Positions 6,842 through 13,088 of a DNA stretch of 13,088 nucleotides are shown here, piece after piece. This DNA is from JAJFTV01 sp036825755 (GTDB taxonomy: Bacteria; Chloroflexota; Anaerolineae; Anaerolineales; Anaerolineaceae), in the NCBI GenBank assembly GCA_036825755.1, contig DAISXR010000095.1, forward strand, positions 1 to 13,088, in the 5' to 3' direction. The position numbers were made by a program, and so were the translations under genes. The stretch's first letter is position 1, and each line of letters opens with the position of its first letter. The notes under the pieces are model-generated. The model was not told the origin of the DNA, searched no databases, and saw only the letters and a program-made list of their open reading frames with translations.

Positions 6842-6902
6842 GTTAACAGGAATGGAATGATGGGAAACAATCAGCCGGCATCCCCGCTGATACAGTCATT
6901 AC

Positions 6903-6908
6903 AGGAGG
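6903..6908 (+). promoter_or_regulatory. Ribosome-binding site of pheS
   Basis: A full AGGAGG lies 4 nt before the ATG at 6913 and fixes this start. Confidence 0.85.
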
Positions 6909-6912
6909 AACC

Positions 6913-7950
6913 ATGCAGGAAGAAGTGATATCAAAACTGGAGCAAATCCAAAAAGCCGGCCTGTCAGACCTGGAAAAGGTGCAGGACGAACAGCAGTTGA
7001 ACGAATGGAAGGTCAACTACCTGGGCAAAAAAGCCGAGGTATTGCAGGTAATGAAAGAGATCCCCGATCTCTCGACGGATCTGCGCCCCAAAGTGGGCAT
7101 GCTCACCAATCAGGTCAAGAAAGCCTTTGAACAGGGTTACGAAGCCCGTCTGGAAGCCATCCGGCAGGCCGCGCTGGAACGTTCATTACGGCAGGAGCGC
7201 CTGGATGTGACGTTGCCCGGGCGGCGTCCGCTGGAAGGACGGCTGCACCCTTCCACACAGACCCTGCGTGAGATTGCCAGCATCTTCAGCCAGATGGGTT
7301 TTCAGGTGTACCGCGCCACCGATGTGGAGACCGAAGAAAACAACTTTGAGCTGCTCAACATCCCAAAATATCACCCGGCTCGCGATATGTGGGATACCTT
7401 CTTCACCTCCACGCCTGAGGTGGTGATGCGCACGCACACCTCTCCCGGGCAGATCCACTCCATGCGCGAGAACCATCCCAACCCGATCCGCGCCATTCTG
7501 CCGGGCATGTGCTTCCGCTACGAGCAGGTGACGGCCCGTTCCGAGTTCCAGTTCTTCCAGGTGGAAGTGGTGGCAATCGGCAAACGCATTGACTTCCGCG
7601 GTTTCAAGGGTACCTTGCAGGATTTCGCCCGGCGCATGTTCGGCGACAATGCCCGCATCCGCCTGCGCCCCGATTACTTCCCGTTCACCGAGCCCAGCGC
7701 TGAAATGGATGTGGAATGTTTCATCTGCAAGGGCGCCGGCTGCCCGGTATGCAAACACACCGGCTGGCTGGAGATTATGGGCTGTGGCATGATGCACCCC
7801 ACCGTGCTGATGAACGGCGGATACGATCCGCGTGAGTACACCGGTTTCGCAGCCGGCATCGGCCCGGATCGCATCACCATGCTGCGCCATCACATCGAAG
7901 ATATCCGCTACTTCTGGGCCAATGACGTTCGGTTTTTGGAACAGTTCTAG
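6913..7950 (+). CDS. pheS: Phenylalanyl-tRNA synthetase alpha subunit
   Basis: This is the catalytic subunit of the alpha2-beta2 synthetase (EC 6.1.1.20) that charges tRNA-Phe. At 345 aa it has the usual bacterial length. An N-terminal coiled-coil arm (about 1-95) that contacts tRNA is followed by the class II core. Visible landmarks are HPSTQTLREI (112-121), NFELLNIPKYHPARDMWDTF (144-163), the substrate-site motif MRTHTSPGQ (172-180), motif 2 around FRYEQ (201-205), and motif 3 GFAAGIGPDRITML (311-324). Two departures from the E. coli type stand out. The region usually reading FHQ(V/L)EG is FFQVEV (214-219). Four cysteines in the pattern C-x2-C-x4-C-x2-C (269, 272, 277, 280) form a possible zinc knuckle. 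The upstream T-box controls expression, and pheT follows after 44 bp. The identification is secure. Confidence 0.97.
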   Translation: MQEEVISKLEQIQKAGLSDLEKVQDEQQLNEWKVNYLGKKAEVLQVMKEIPDLSTDLRPKVGMLTNQVKKAFEQGYEARLEAIRQAALERSLRQERLDVTLPGRRPLEGRLHPSTQTLREIASIFSQMGFQVYRATDVETEENNFELLNIPKYHPARDMWDTFFTSTPEVVMRTHTSPGQIHSMRENHPNPIRAILPGMCFRYEQVTARSEFQFFQVEVVAIGKRIDFRGFKGTLQDFARRMFGDNARIRLRPDYFPFTEPSAEMDVECFICKGAGCPVCKHTGWLEIMGCGMMHPTVLMNGGYDPREYTGFAAGIGPDRITMLRHHIEDIRYFWANDVRFLEQF

Positions 7951-7994
7951 ATACCAGCACGGCTCCGGATAGATGGGAAGAAGGGAACAAAATT

Positions 7995-10538
7995 ATGAAA
8001 TTACCGCTTTCGTGGATTAAAGAATACGTGGATATTGATCTTTCGGTCAACCAGGTGGCGCATTTGCTGACCATGCTGGGGCTGGAAGTGGAAGAAGTGA
8101 AGCTGGTGGGCCTGCCCATGCCGCAGGGCGAACGTCTGGCTACCCGTTTCAACGGGATCAGTTGGGATCCGCAAAAAATCATTGTGGGACGCATCGACGA
8201 GGTTATGCCGCACCCCAATGCCGACCGGCTGGTGCTGTGCCGTCTGTTTGACGGGCAGCAGGAGCAGATTGTGCTGACCGGCGCGCCCAACCTGTATGAC
8301 TATAAGTGCAAAGGTCCGCTGGCCAAACCGTTAAAAGTGGCTTATGCCACCGAGGGCTCGCAAATCTACGATGGCCACCAGCCCGGTTTGCAGTTGGTGA
8401 CGCTCAAGCGCGCCAAAATCCGCGGGATTGAATCGTATTCGATGGCCTGCTCGGAAAAAGAGCTGGGCATCTCCGATTCACACGAGGGTATCATCATTCT
8501 GGATGACGACGCCCCGGCCGGTATGCCGCTGGTGGACTACATGGGCGACGCGGTGTTGGAGATCAAGATCAACCCCAACATGATCCGCAACGCCAATGTG
8601 CTGGGTGTGGCGCGCGAGATCGCGGCGGCCACCGGCAAACCGCTGCGCAAGCCGCAGTTGACTCAACCGGTAAAAGGTCCCTCCATTGACGGAAAGGCGA
8701 AAATCCAGATCACGGATCCCAACTTGAACCCGCGCTTTGTGCTGGGGATGATCTGCGGGGTGGAAGCCCGCCCCAGCCCGTATAAGGTGCAGCTTCGCCT
8801 CACACTGGCCGGCATGCGCCCCATCAACAGTTTGGTGGATGCCACCAACTATGTCATGCTGGAGCTGGGTGAGCCGCTGCACGCCTTTGATTACGATACG
8901 CTGGTCAAACGCGCCGGGAATCAGGCTCCCACCATCATCACCCGCCCGGCCCGCCCTGGCGAACGGCTGACCACCCTGGATAACCAGGACCGTAAGCTGG
9001 ACGACTACACCATTCTGGTGACGGATACGGCCGGCCCGCTCTCGCTGGCCGGTGTGATGGGCGGTCTGGAAAGTGAAGTGGTGCCGGGTACTTGCAACAT
9101 CCTGTTGGAAGGGGCGGCGTGGAACTTCATCAACATCCGCAAGACCGTGAAGGCGCAAAAACTGCCCTCCGAGGCAGCTTACCGCTTTGAACGCGGCATC
9201 CATCCGGCCCTGTGCACCGAGTCAGTACGCCTGTGCCTCGACCGTATGGCGGCCTGGAGCGGCGGCGAAATCGCAGCCGGGTTTGTGGATGAATACCCCA
9301 AAGTCTATGTGGATCCCACCGTGCCGGTGACCACCGCCGATGTAAAACGCCATCTGGGCATCGATCTCAGCGCGGAGGAAATGGCTGATATTTTGCGCCG
9401 GCTCGAGTTTGAATGCCGCGTGGATGGCAATACTGTCTACGCCAGCTCACCTGCCTTCCGCACCGATATCGGCGAGGGTGTGATTGGCCTGGCGGATGTG
9501 ATGGAAGAAATCGCCCGCATCTACGGGTATGACAACATCCCGGCGGAACCATTGAATGACGCGCTGCCGTACCAGAAAAATGATCCCGCCCTGGAGAAGG
9601 AAGAAAAGCTGAAGGATCTGCTGGTGGATCTGGGCTTGCAGGAGATTGTCACTTACCGCATGACCACCCCCGAGCGTGAGGCCCGCATCATGCCATCCGC
9701 GGCGCCTGCCGCAGAGTATCTGCGCATCGAGAACCCCATCTCACAGGATCGCACTGTGCTGCGCCGCAGCCTGCTGGCGTCCATGCTGGAAATTGTGGAG
9801 CGCAACAGCCGCCTGCGCGACCGGCTGGCTTTCTTTGAGATCGGCCCGGTGTACTGGCCGCGCGAAGGCCAGGTGCTGCCCCAGGAGGAGCCGTTTGTGG
9901 TGATGAGCATGACCGGTATCACCAGCGAGCCAGGTTGGGATCGCAAAGCCGGCGCGGAGCTGGACTTCTACGATCTGAAGGGCGTGGTGGAAGGCATGCT
10001 CGACGGCCTGCATATCCCGGCCGGATCCTATGCCATTGAAGAGGGCGAAAAACAACCGCACACCTCCTTCCAGCCCGGTAAATATGCCGCGCTGACCATC
10101 AATGGACAGCCGGCCGGCGTGTTCGGCGTGCTGCATCCGCTGGTGAAGCAGAAATATGATTTCGACAAACCGGCTGTGCTGGCAGGCGAGTTCAGACTGA
10201 AGGTACTGCTGGATGCCTCGAAACTGCTGTATAACGTGAAGCCAGTGCCGGTTTACCCGGCGATACTGGAGGATATCGCTATCATCGTGGATGAAGGCAT
10301 CACCAACGGGCAGGTGGAGCAGGTGATCTATGCCGTCGGTGGTGATCTGCTGGCCGATGTGCGTCTGTTTGATATTTTCCGCGGCGGTCAGATCGGCGAG
10401 GGCAAGAAGAGTCTGGCGTACAGTCTCACCTACATGGCGGCGGATCGCACTCTGACCGACAAGGATGCCACGCGCATACGCACGAAGATTGTGAGCAAGT
10501 TGGAGAAAGAACTGGGCGCGGTATTGCGCAGTAATTAA
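7995..10538 (+). CDS. pheT: Phenylalanyl-tRNA synthetase beta subunit
   Basis: At 847 aa this matches a slightly long bacterial PheT, which binds tRNA-Phe and edits mischarged Tyr. The N-terminal MKLPLSWIKEYVD is typical. The EMAP-like tRNA-binding domain contains VGRIDEVMPHPNADRLVLC (64-82). The B3/B4 editing domain spans about 215-410, with RPINSLVDATNYVMLELGEPLHAFD (275-299) and LAGVMGG (351-357). B5 lies at about 430-515, ending EEIARIYGYDNIP (504-516). The core-like domain and a C-terminal ferredoxin-fold anticodon-binding domain (about 752-847) with VRLFDIFRGG complete it. In the usual NRPDCL position it reads INPNMIRNANVLGVAREIAA (192-211), a variant. A GGGAAGAAGGGA stretch about 8-19 nt before the ATG serves as ribosome-binding site. 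It is in one operon with pheS. Confidence 0.97.
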   Translation: MKLPLSWIKEYVDIDLSVNQVAHLLTMLGLEVEEVKLVGLPMPQGERLATRFNGISWDPQKIIVGRIDEVMPHPNADRLVLCRLFDGQQEQIVLTGAPNLYDYKCKGPLAKPLKVAYATEGSQIYDGHQPGLQLVTLKRAKIRGIESYSMACSEKELGISDSHEGIIILDDDAPAGMPLVDYMGDAVLEIKINPNMIRNANVLGVAREIAAATGKPLRKPQLTQPVKGPSIDGKAKIQITDPNLNPRFVLGMICGVEARPSPYKVQLRLTLAGMRPINSLVDATNYVMLELGEPLHAFDYDTLVKRAGNQAPTIITRPARPGERLTTLDNQDRKLDDYTILVTDTAGPLSLAGVMGGLESEVVPGTCNILLEGAAWNFINIRKTVKAQKLPSEAAYRFERGIHPALCTESVRLCLDRMAAWSGGEIAAGFVDEYPKVYVDPTVPVTTADVKRHLGIDLSAEEMADILRRLEFECRVDGNTVYASSPAFRTDIGEGVIGLADVMEEIARIYGYDNIPAEPLNDALPYQKNDPALEKEEKLKDLLVDLGLQEIVTYRMTTPEREARIMPSAAPAAEYLRIENPISQDRTVLRRSLLASMLEIVERNSRLRDRLAFFEIGPVYWPREGQVLPQEEPFVVMSMTGITSEPGWDRKAGAELDFYDLKGVVEGMLDGLHIPAGSYAIEEGEKQPHTSFQPGKYAALTINGQPAGVFGVLHPLVKQKYDFDKPAVLAGEFRLKVLLDASKLLYNVKPVPVYPAILEDIAIIVDEGITNGQVEQVIYAVGGDLLADVRLFDIFRGGQIGEGKKSLAYSLTYMAADRTLTDKDATRIRTKIVSKLEKELGAVLRSN

Positions 10539-10563
10539 GGGTGTTTACACCCCGCCCCTTTGT

Positions 10564-10592
10564 CCCCGCCCCTCCAGGGGCGGGGATTTTTT
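10564..10592 (+). terminator. Rho-independent terminator of the pheS-pheT operon
   Basis: CCCCGCCCC (10564-10572) pairs perfectly with GGGGCGGGG (10577-10585) over a TCCA loop, followed by A and six T. It starts 25 bp after the pheT stop. Confidence 0.95.
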
Positions 10593-10620
10593 GCGGATCA
10601 ACCCAGCCGATGGGCGAATT

Positions 10621-10687
10621 TATCGGTGGGTTGCGGGCGGATTGGCGGTTGGGATCACCTGCCGGATTGCCGCCTCTCACCTACCCT
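10621..10687 (-). repeat. Single unit of the 67-bp repeat family, inverted
   Basis: Read on the minus strand it begins AGGGTAGGTGAGAGGCGGCA and ends GCAACCCACCGATA. It aligns without gaps over 67 bases to 5958-6024, which begins AGGGTGGGCGAAGGGCGGAA and ends GTAACCCACCGATA. Both ends and the central TGATCC and CATCCG/AATCCG blocks match. It lies just downstream of the phe terminator. Confidence 0.75.
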
Positions 10688-10695
10688 GCCAGACT

Positions 10696-10727
10696 CTCAA
10701 CACATAGGTTAGGTTGAGCGTGTTGAG
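10696..10727. repeat. 8-bp inverted repeat
   Basis: CTCAACAC (10696-10703) and GTGTTGAG (10720-10727) are exact reverse complements around 16 bases. It lies beyond the 3' end of the minus-strand hypothetical gene. No U-tract follows on either strand, so terminator function is weakly supported. Confidence 0.4.
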
Positions 10728-10777
10728 TTCTCTGACACTATGAAACCTCACACCTTGCCGGGCATATCGGGCTATTT

Positions 10778-11398
10778 TTATGGCCTATCGAACAAACATT
10801 TCCACAAGGTGGTCGGTTCAAGAACCGGTTCAAAATCTTCATCCAATGAGTTTGCCTCTCCACACTCTGAATCCGGCCAGATTTCATCGAAGATAAACGG
10901 TACCTTTTCATCAAGGTCCTGATTTGTAAAATGTGTGATGCCGGTTTCATTCAGAATTGCTATGATGTCTTTTTCAATGCTGAACCATTCTTCAGTGGGC
11001 GCATTTTCGCTCGATTTGGTTTCGCAACGGTTCTTTTTAAGATTTAAATTCTGACAATTATATAAAAAATAATACCCTGGCCAGATACGGCTGAAGTAAA
11101 TATATAGAATCTGATATCCACGGTCATTTTGGAGGAGCCACTGTTTTTTCTCTTCGAAAGAAGAAGGAGACCAGGAGGCAAAACTCATCTCATCTTTGTG
11201 AGTAATAGCGATAAGTAATTGTTTTTTAAAAAAAGGTGATAGATCGGTGCAAGATACCTCGCAATTTTTGATCATATTTGAGATGGCATTAGATATTAAT
11301 TGTTGATAAAAATCAGGAAGAAATTGATCCTGCTCGTATTCATAAACTTTTCCCGAGGGATAAACATTTTTTAATTGATTTTCCATCCCTTTAAGCAT
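10778..11398 (-). CDS. Uncharacterised AT-rich protein
   Basis: I do not recognise this family. With the preferred ATG (11396-11398) it has 206 aa. It is soluble, with no signal peptide, and the only hydrophobic patch is the aromatic stretch YQILYIYFSRIWPGYYFLY. The C-terminal third is acidic (FIFDEIWPDSECGE and SLDEDFEP) and ends LWKCLFDRP. The start was chosen because AGGAGG lies 10 nt upstream (+ strand 11409-11414). The open frame extends to a TTG at 11474-11476 that abuts the Nudix stop codon (TAATTG) and would give 232 aa, but it lacks a good ribosome-binding site. Base composition is clearly more AT-rich than the flanking genes, and codon use follows, which suggests acquisition by transfer. 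It is probably co-transcribed behind the Nudix gene. Confidence 0.7.
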   Translation of the reverse strand: MLKGMENQLKNVYPSGKVYEYEQDQFLPDFYQQLISNAISNMIKNCEVSCTDLSPFFKKQLLIAITHKDEMSFASWSPSSFEEKKQWLLQNDRGYQILYIYFSRIWPGYYFLYNCQNLNLKKNRCETKSSENAPTEEWFSIEKDIIAILNETGITHFTNQDLDEKVPFIFDEIWPDSECGEANSLDEDFEPVLEPTTLWKCLFDRP

Positions 11399-11476
11399 AA
11401 GAATCGATCCTCCTGACAGGAATTTCTTAAATTCATTATCAACTGCCTTTTCCAAAGCGAAGGCACTATAACGCAA

Positions 11477-11908
11477 TTATGCTCTTCCGATAACGGAGTG
11501 AATAGAAGGAGACGTCTGACGACGAAAGATGGGCTGGGCGGTGAGATTCAGTGCATCCTGAATTCGTTCGGTTTGCTTGGGCAATGTGTTGGCAGGAATC
11601 TTATCCGGGGCAAAAAAGCAGTGCCGGTCCGCCTCATTCGATAGAACGAGTTCACCGCCAACAACCCGGCAGACAAAGGCAAAGACAAGTTCATCTTTAT
11701 CGGCCTTTCCGTAGACGCCCACCAATCGCTCAATGACAACATCTAGCCCGGTTTCCTCCTTAACCTCACGAAGTACTGTCTCATCAGGCAACTCCCGAGC
11801 CTCCGCTTTGCCACCCGGTAAATTCCATGCATCAATGTCCCGCCGATGGGAAAGGAGAACGTTCCCTTTTTTATCCAAAATGATTGCAAATGCTCCGATA
11901 GAAAACAT
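11477..11908 (-). CDS. Nudix hydrolase
   Basis: This 143-aa protein of the Nudix superfamily cleaves a nucleoside diphosphate linked to another moiety, using Mg2+. In the longer 152-aa frame the Nudix box G-x5-E-x7-REVKEETGL is complete at 42-64 (residues 33-55 from the preferred start), with Arg, Glu and the EE pair all present. Upstream AWNLPGG and the strand GAFAIILDKKGNVLLSHR are typical. Substrate cannot be told from sequence; the fold resembles ADP-ribose, 8-oxo-dGTP or MutT-type members. The ATG at 11906-11908 has AGGA (+ strand 11914-11917) 5 nt upstream. A TTG nine codons earlier (11935) has no usable spacing to a ribosome-binding site, so I reject it. The uncharacterised gene follows on the same strand. 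Confidence 0.9.
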   Translation of the reverse strand: MFSIGAFAIILDKKGNVLLSHRRDIDAWNLPGGKAEARELPDETVLREVKEETGLDVVIERLVGVYGKADKDELVFAFVCRVVGGELVLSNEADRHCFFAPDKIPANTLPKQTERIQDALNLTAQPIFRRQTSPSIHSVIGRA

Positions 11909-12217
11909 ATTTGTCCTAATTGAAGATGTGTACAACTCTTTAATGGGCTTTGTTATAAGAGTTTATCACCCACGGTAACCGCTGTACCGCAGGGCACTCT
12001 CATATGGGCATTTTGACATGATATAACAATTTACTACTGTTTATTCTTCCCTCGGCAGAAAATATAAAGTTAGGTTGAGGACGAATGTCTGAAACCCAAC
12101 TACAGTATTGATCAAATGGAATCATAGCGTGGTGATGGGGCGCAAGATTGAATATGATCAAGCCTACGTCCTACCTCGTGACCCACCGAGATGTTGATTT
12201 GCCGCCCTGCATTCACC
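11909..12217. other. Non-coding interval with a degenerate repeat element
   Basis: This gap lies between the Nudix start and the isomerase stop, both minus-strand genes. It should contain the Nudix promoter: TATAAC (minus strand, near 11957) is a possible -10, but no good -35 is seen. The right third is the repeat at 12123-12217. No gene is visible. Confidence 0.55.
12123..12217. repeat. Diverged fold-back copy of the 67-bp repeat
   Basis: The left arm, from CATAGCGTGGTGATGGGGC to GTGACCCACCGAG (12123-12190), aligns along its length with the right arm of the 5956-6102 element read in reverse. The part after it, read in reverse as GGTGAATGCAGGGCGGCAA, resembles the start of a unit, so a shortened second arm is likely. 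It ends at the stop codon of the isomerase gene. Confidence 0.5.
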
Positions 12218-13006
12218 TCACACGGGGATAAAGTACCCAATCACCTCACGCAGGTTATCCATCTTCACATCCATGAGATCCTCCACCTCTAAAGAGATGG
12301 TCGCCTCCGGCACACTTTCATACAACGCATCATAAAAAGCGGGAAAATCGATCGTTCCGCGGCCCAGCGCCTGGTGGCTGTCCTGCGTGCCGTCATTGTC
12401 ATGCAGGTGAATATGCCATAACTTATTCCCCATGCGGCGAACCCATTCAGGTGCGCTCAATTGAGAAAACATATGCCCATGACCCACATCCAGGCACATA
12501 CCCAGATACGGATTGTTGATCTCATTAACCAGTCGGGTCAGCAAATCCGGTGATTTCTCGACCACATTTTCCAGCACGATTTCAATCCCCGCACTTTCCC
12601 AGCGGCGGATTTCACGTTCCCAATAATCCAGCGAACCGCGATACCAGATATCGTGCAGGTTGAAAAAGTCATTCTCCGGAGTGTAACCGGCGTGCAAGAT
12701 CACCCGGGTGACATTCAACTTTTGGGCGGCTTCGTATGTCATATCCAACCGGTGTTGGGCCACCTCACGGATGAGGTAATCCAGGTGGGTGTACTCAATA
12801 CCGACAAAGGGTCCGTGCATGGCGACGGGTCCTGAAAATTGGGTCTTTGTACCCAGATGCCGCTCAAGGCACGCCTGCCACTCCTGTTCGGAGCGCACGC
12901 CACGCAACCCAAAGCCGCCCAGCTCGATGCCGGCTCCCATTTTTCGCAGTTGAAGTAAATATGGCAGAACCTCAGGCTCGCCAACCGTGCACATCATAAA
13001 TTTCAT
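12218..13006 (-). CDS. Sugar phosphate isomerase/epimerase (xylose isomerase-like TIM barrel)
   Basis: This 262-aa TIM-barrel protein belongs to the AP-endonuclease-2/xylose isomerase-like superfamily, which isomerises or epimerises sugars, or related compounds, with divalent metal ions. Candidate metal ligands sit at barrel-strand ends in the usual order: MHGPF (His64), LHAG (His105), LEN (Glu146), LDVGHGH (Asp173, His176), WHIHLHDNDG (His198-His202), His211 and LEVE (Glu240). The substrate is not predictable. The start ATG (13004-13006) was chosen over the longer GTG frame (13045) for two reasons: the family begins near MKF, and the upstream gene ends only 2 nt before it. GGCGGA, 5 nt upstream and inside that gene's end, serves as ribosome-binding site. 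Translational coupling is therefore likely. Confidence 0.88.
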   Translation of the reverse strand: MKFMMCTVGEPEVLPYLLQLRKMGAGIELGGFGLRGVRSEQEWQACLERHLGTKTQFSGPVAMHGPFVGIEYTHLDYLIREVAQHRLDMTYEAAQKLNVTRVILHAGYTPENDFFNLHDIWYRGSLDYWEREIRRWESAGIEIVLENVVEKSPDLLTRLVNEINNPYLGMCLDVGHGHMFSQLSAPEWVRRMGNKLWHIHLHDNDGTQDSHQALGRGTIDFPAFYDALYESVPEATISLEVEDLMDVKMDNLREVIGYFIPV

Positions 13007-13008
13007 AT

Positions 13009-13088
13009 CTATCCGCCTGCCACGGCTCGGGCACGGCGAACCCACTCCCTTTCCGCTTCAAATGTGAGCAGGTTGAGGGCTTCATCCC
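13009..13088 (-). CDS. 3' end of an unidentified gene (partial)
   Basis: The minus-strand frame reads 25 codons ending in EREWVRRARAVAGG and a TAG at 13009-13011, two bases before the isomerase ATG. The start lies outside the window. The sequence looks like a real helical C-terminus (charged, Ala/Arg/Glu-rich), and the tight TAG-AT-ATG junction is typical of an operon. Too little is visible to name the product. Confidence 0.6.
   Translation of the reverse strand, partial: DEALNLLTFEAEREWVRRARAVAGG

Noticed and set aside
5981..6860. Several 67-99-codon frames, on both strands, in the region upstream of pheS.
   Set aside because: They read through palindromic repeats, the promoter and the T-box leader, and have no ribosome-binding sites.
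7186..7893. A 235-codon minus-strand frame opposite pheS.
   Set aside because: Shadow of the pheS codon pattern. The plus-strand product is certain.
8478..9203. A 241-codon minus-strand frame opposite pheT.
   Set aside because: Shadow of the pheT gene, no independent support.
13007..13045. A GTG start that would lengthen the isomerase by 13 codons.
   Set aside because: It would overlap the end of the upstream gene, and the added residues do not fit the family. The ATG at 13006 has better context.
1..13088. Looked for tRNA or rRNA genes, transposases, toxin-antitoxin pairs and defence genes.
   Set aside because: None found by eye on either strand.

Overview
The window reads as ordinary chromosome from a moderately GC-rich bacterium. 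I infer an Anaerolineae-type Chloroflexota. The clues are a T-box-controlled pheS-pheT operon outside an obvious Firmicutes background, a large WD40 lipoprotein with a Thr/Pro/Glu-rich linker, PheS/PheT motif variants unlike E. coli, and many GC-rich intergenic palindromes. No taxonomic marker gene is present, so this is a judgement and not a proof. I see no rRNA, tRNA, CRISPR array, transposase or phage gene.

Layout. Positions 1-244 hold hairpins and the terminator of the first gene. Positions 245-1087 (-) encode a short-chain dehydrogenase that closely resembles 3-ketodihydrosphingosine reductase. Divergent to it, 1307-2509 (+) encodes an AI-2E/PerM-family membrane protein, probably from a leaderless transcript. 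It is followed after 45 bp by 2555-4822 (+), a lipoprotein with about 13 WD40-like blades, and a strong terminator. Positions 5247-5876 (-) encode a single-domain LUD (LutC/YkgG-like) protein. A 1-kb non-coding stretch then carries MITE/REP-like palindromic repeats (5956-6490), a sigma70-type promoter and a phenylalanine T-box leader. These lead into pheS (6913-7950) and pheT (7995-10538), which end in a textbook terminator.

Right of pheT lies a small AT-rich islet on the minus strand: a Nudix hydrolase followed by an unrecognised protein. It is flanked by further copies of the intergenic repeat. The window ends with a xylose-isomerase-like TIM-barrel protein (12218-13006, -), translationally coupled to an upstream gene of which only the last 25 codons are visible.

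Genes that clearly act together are pheS and pheT, which form the two subunits of phenylalanyl-tRNA synthetase and are switched on when uncharged tRNA-Phe binds the leader. The transporter and lipoprotein are probably co-transcribed, with no known shared role. I found no new multi-gene system. The most interesting structure is a family of roughly 67-bp repeat units, seen at five places in 13 kb both singly and as fold-back pairs, followed by the sphingolipid-type reductase and the T-box.
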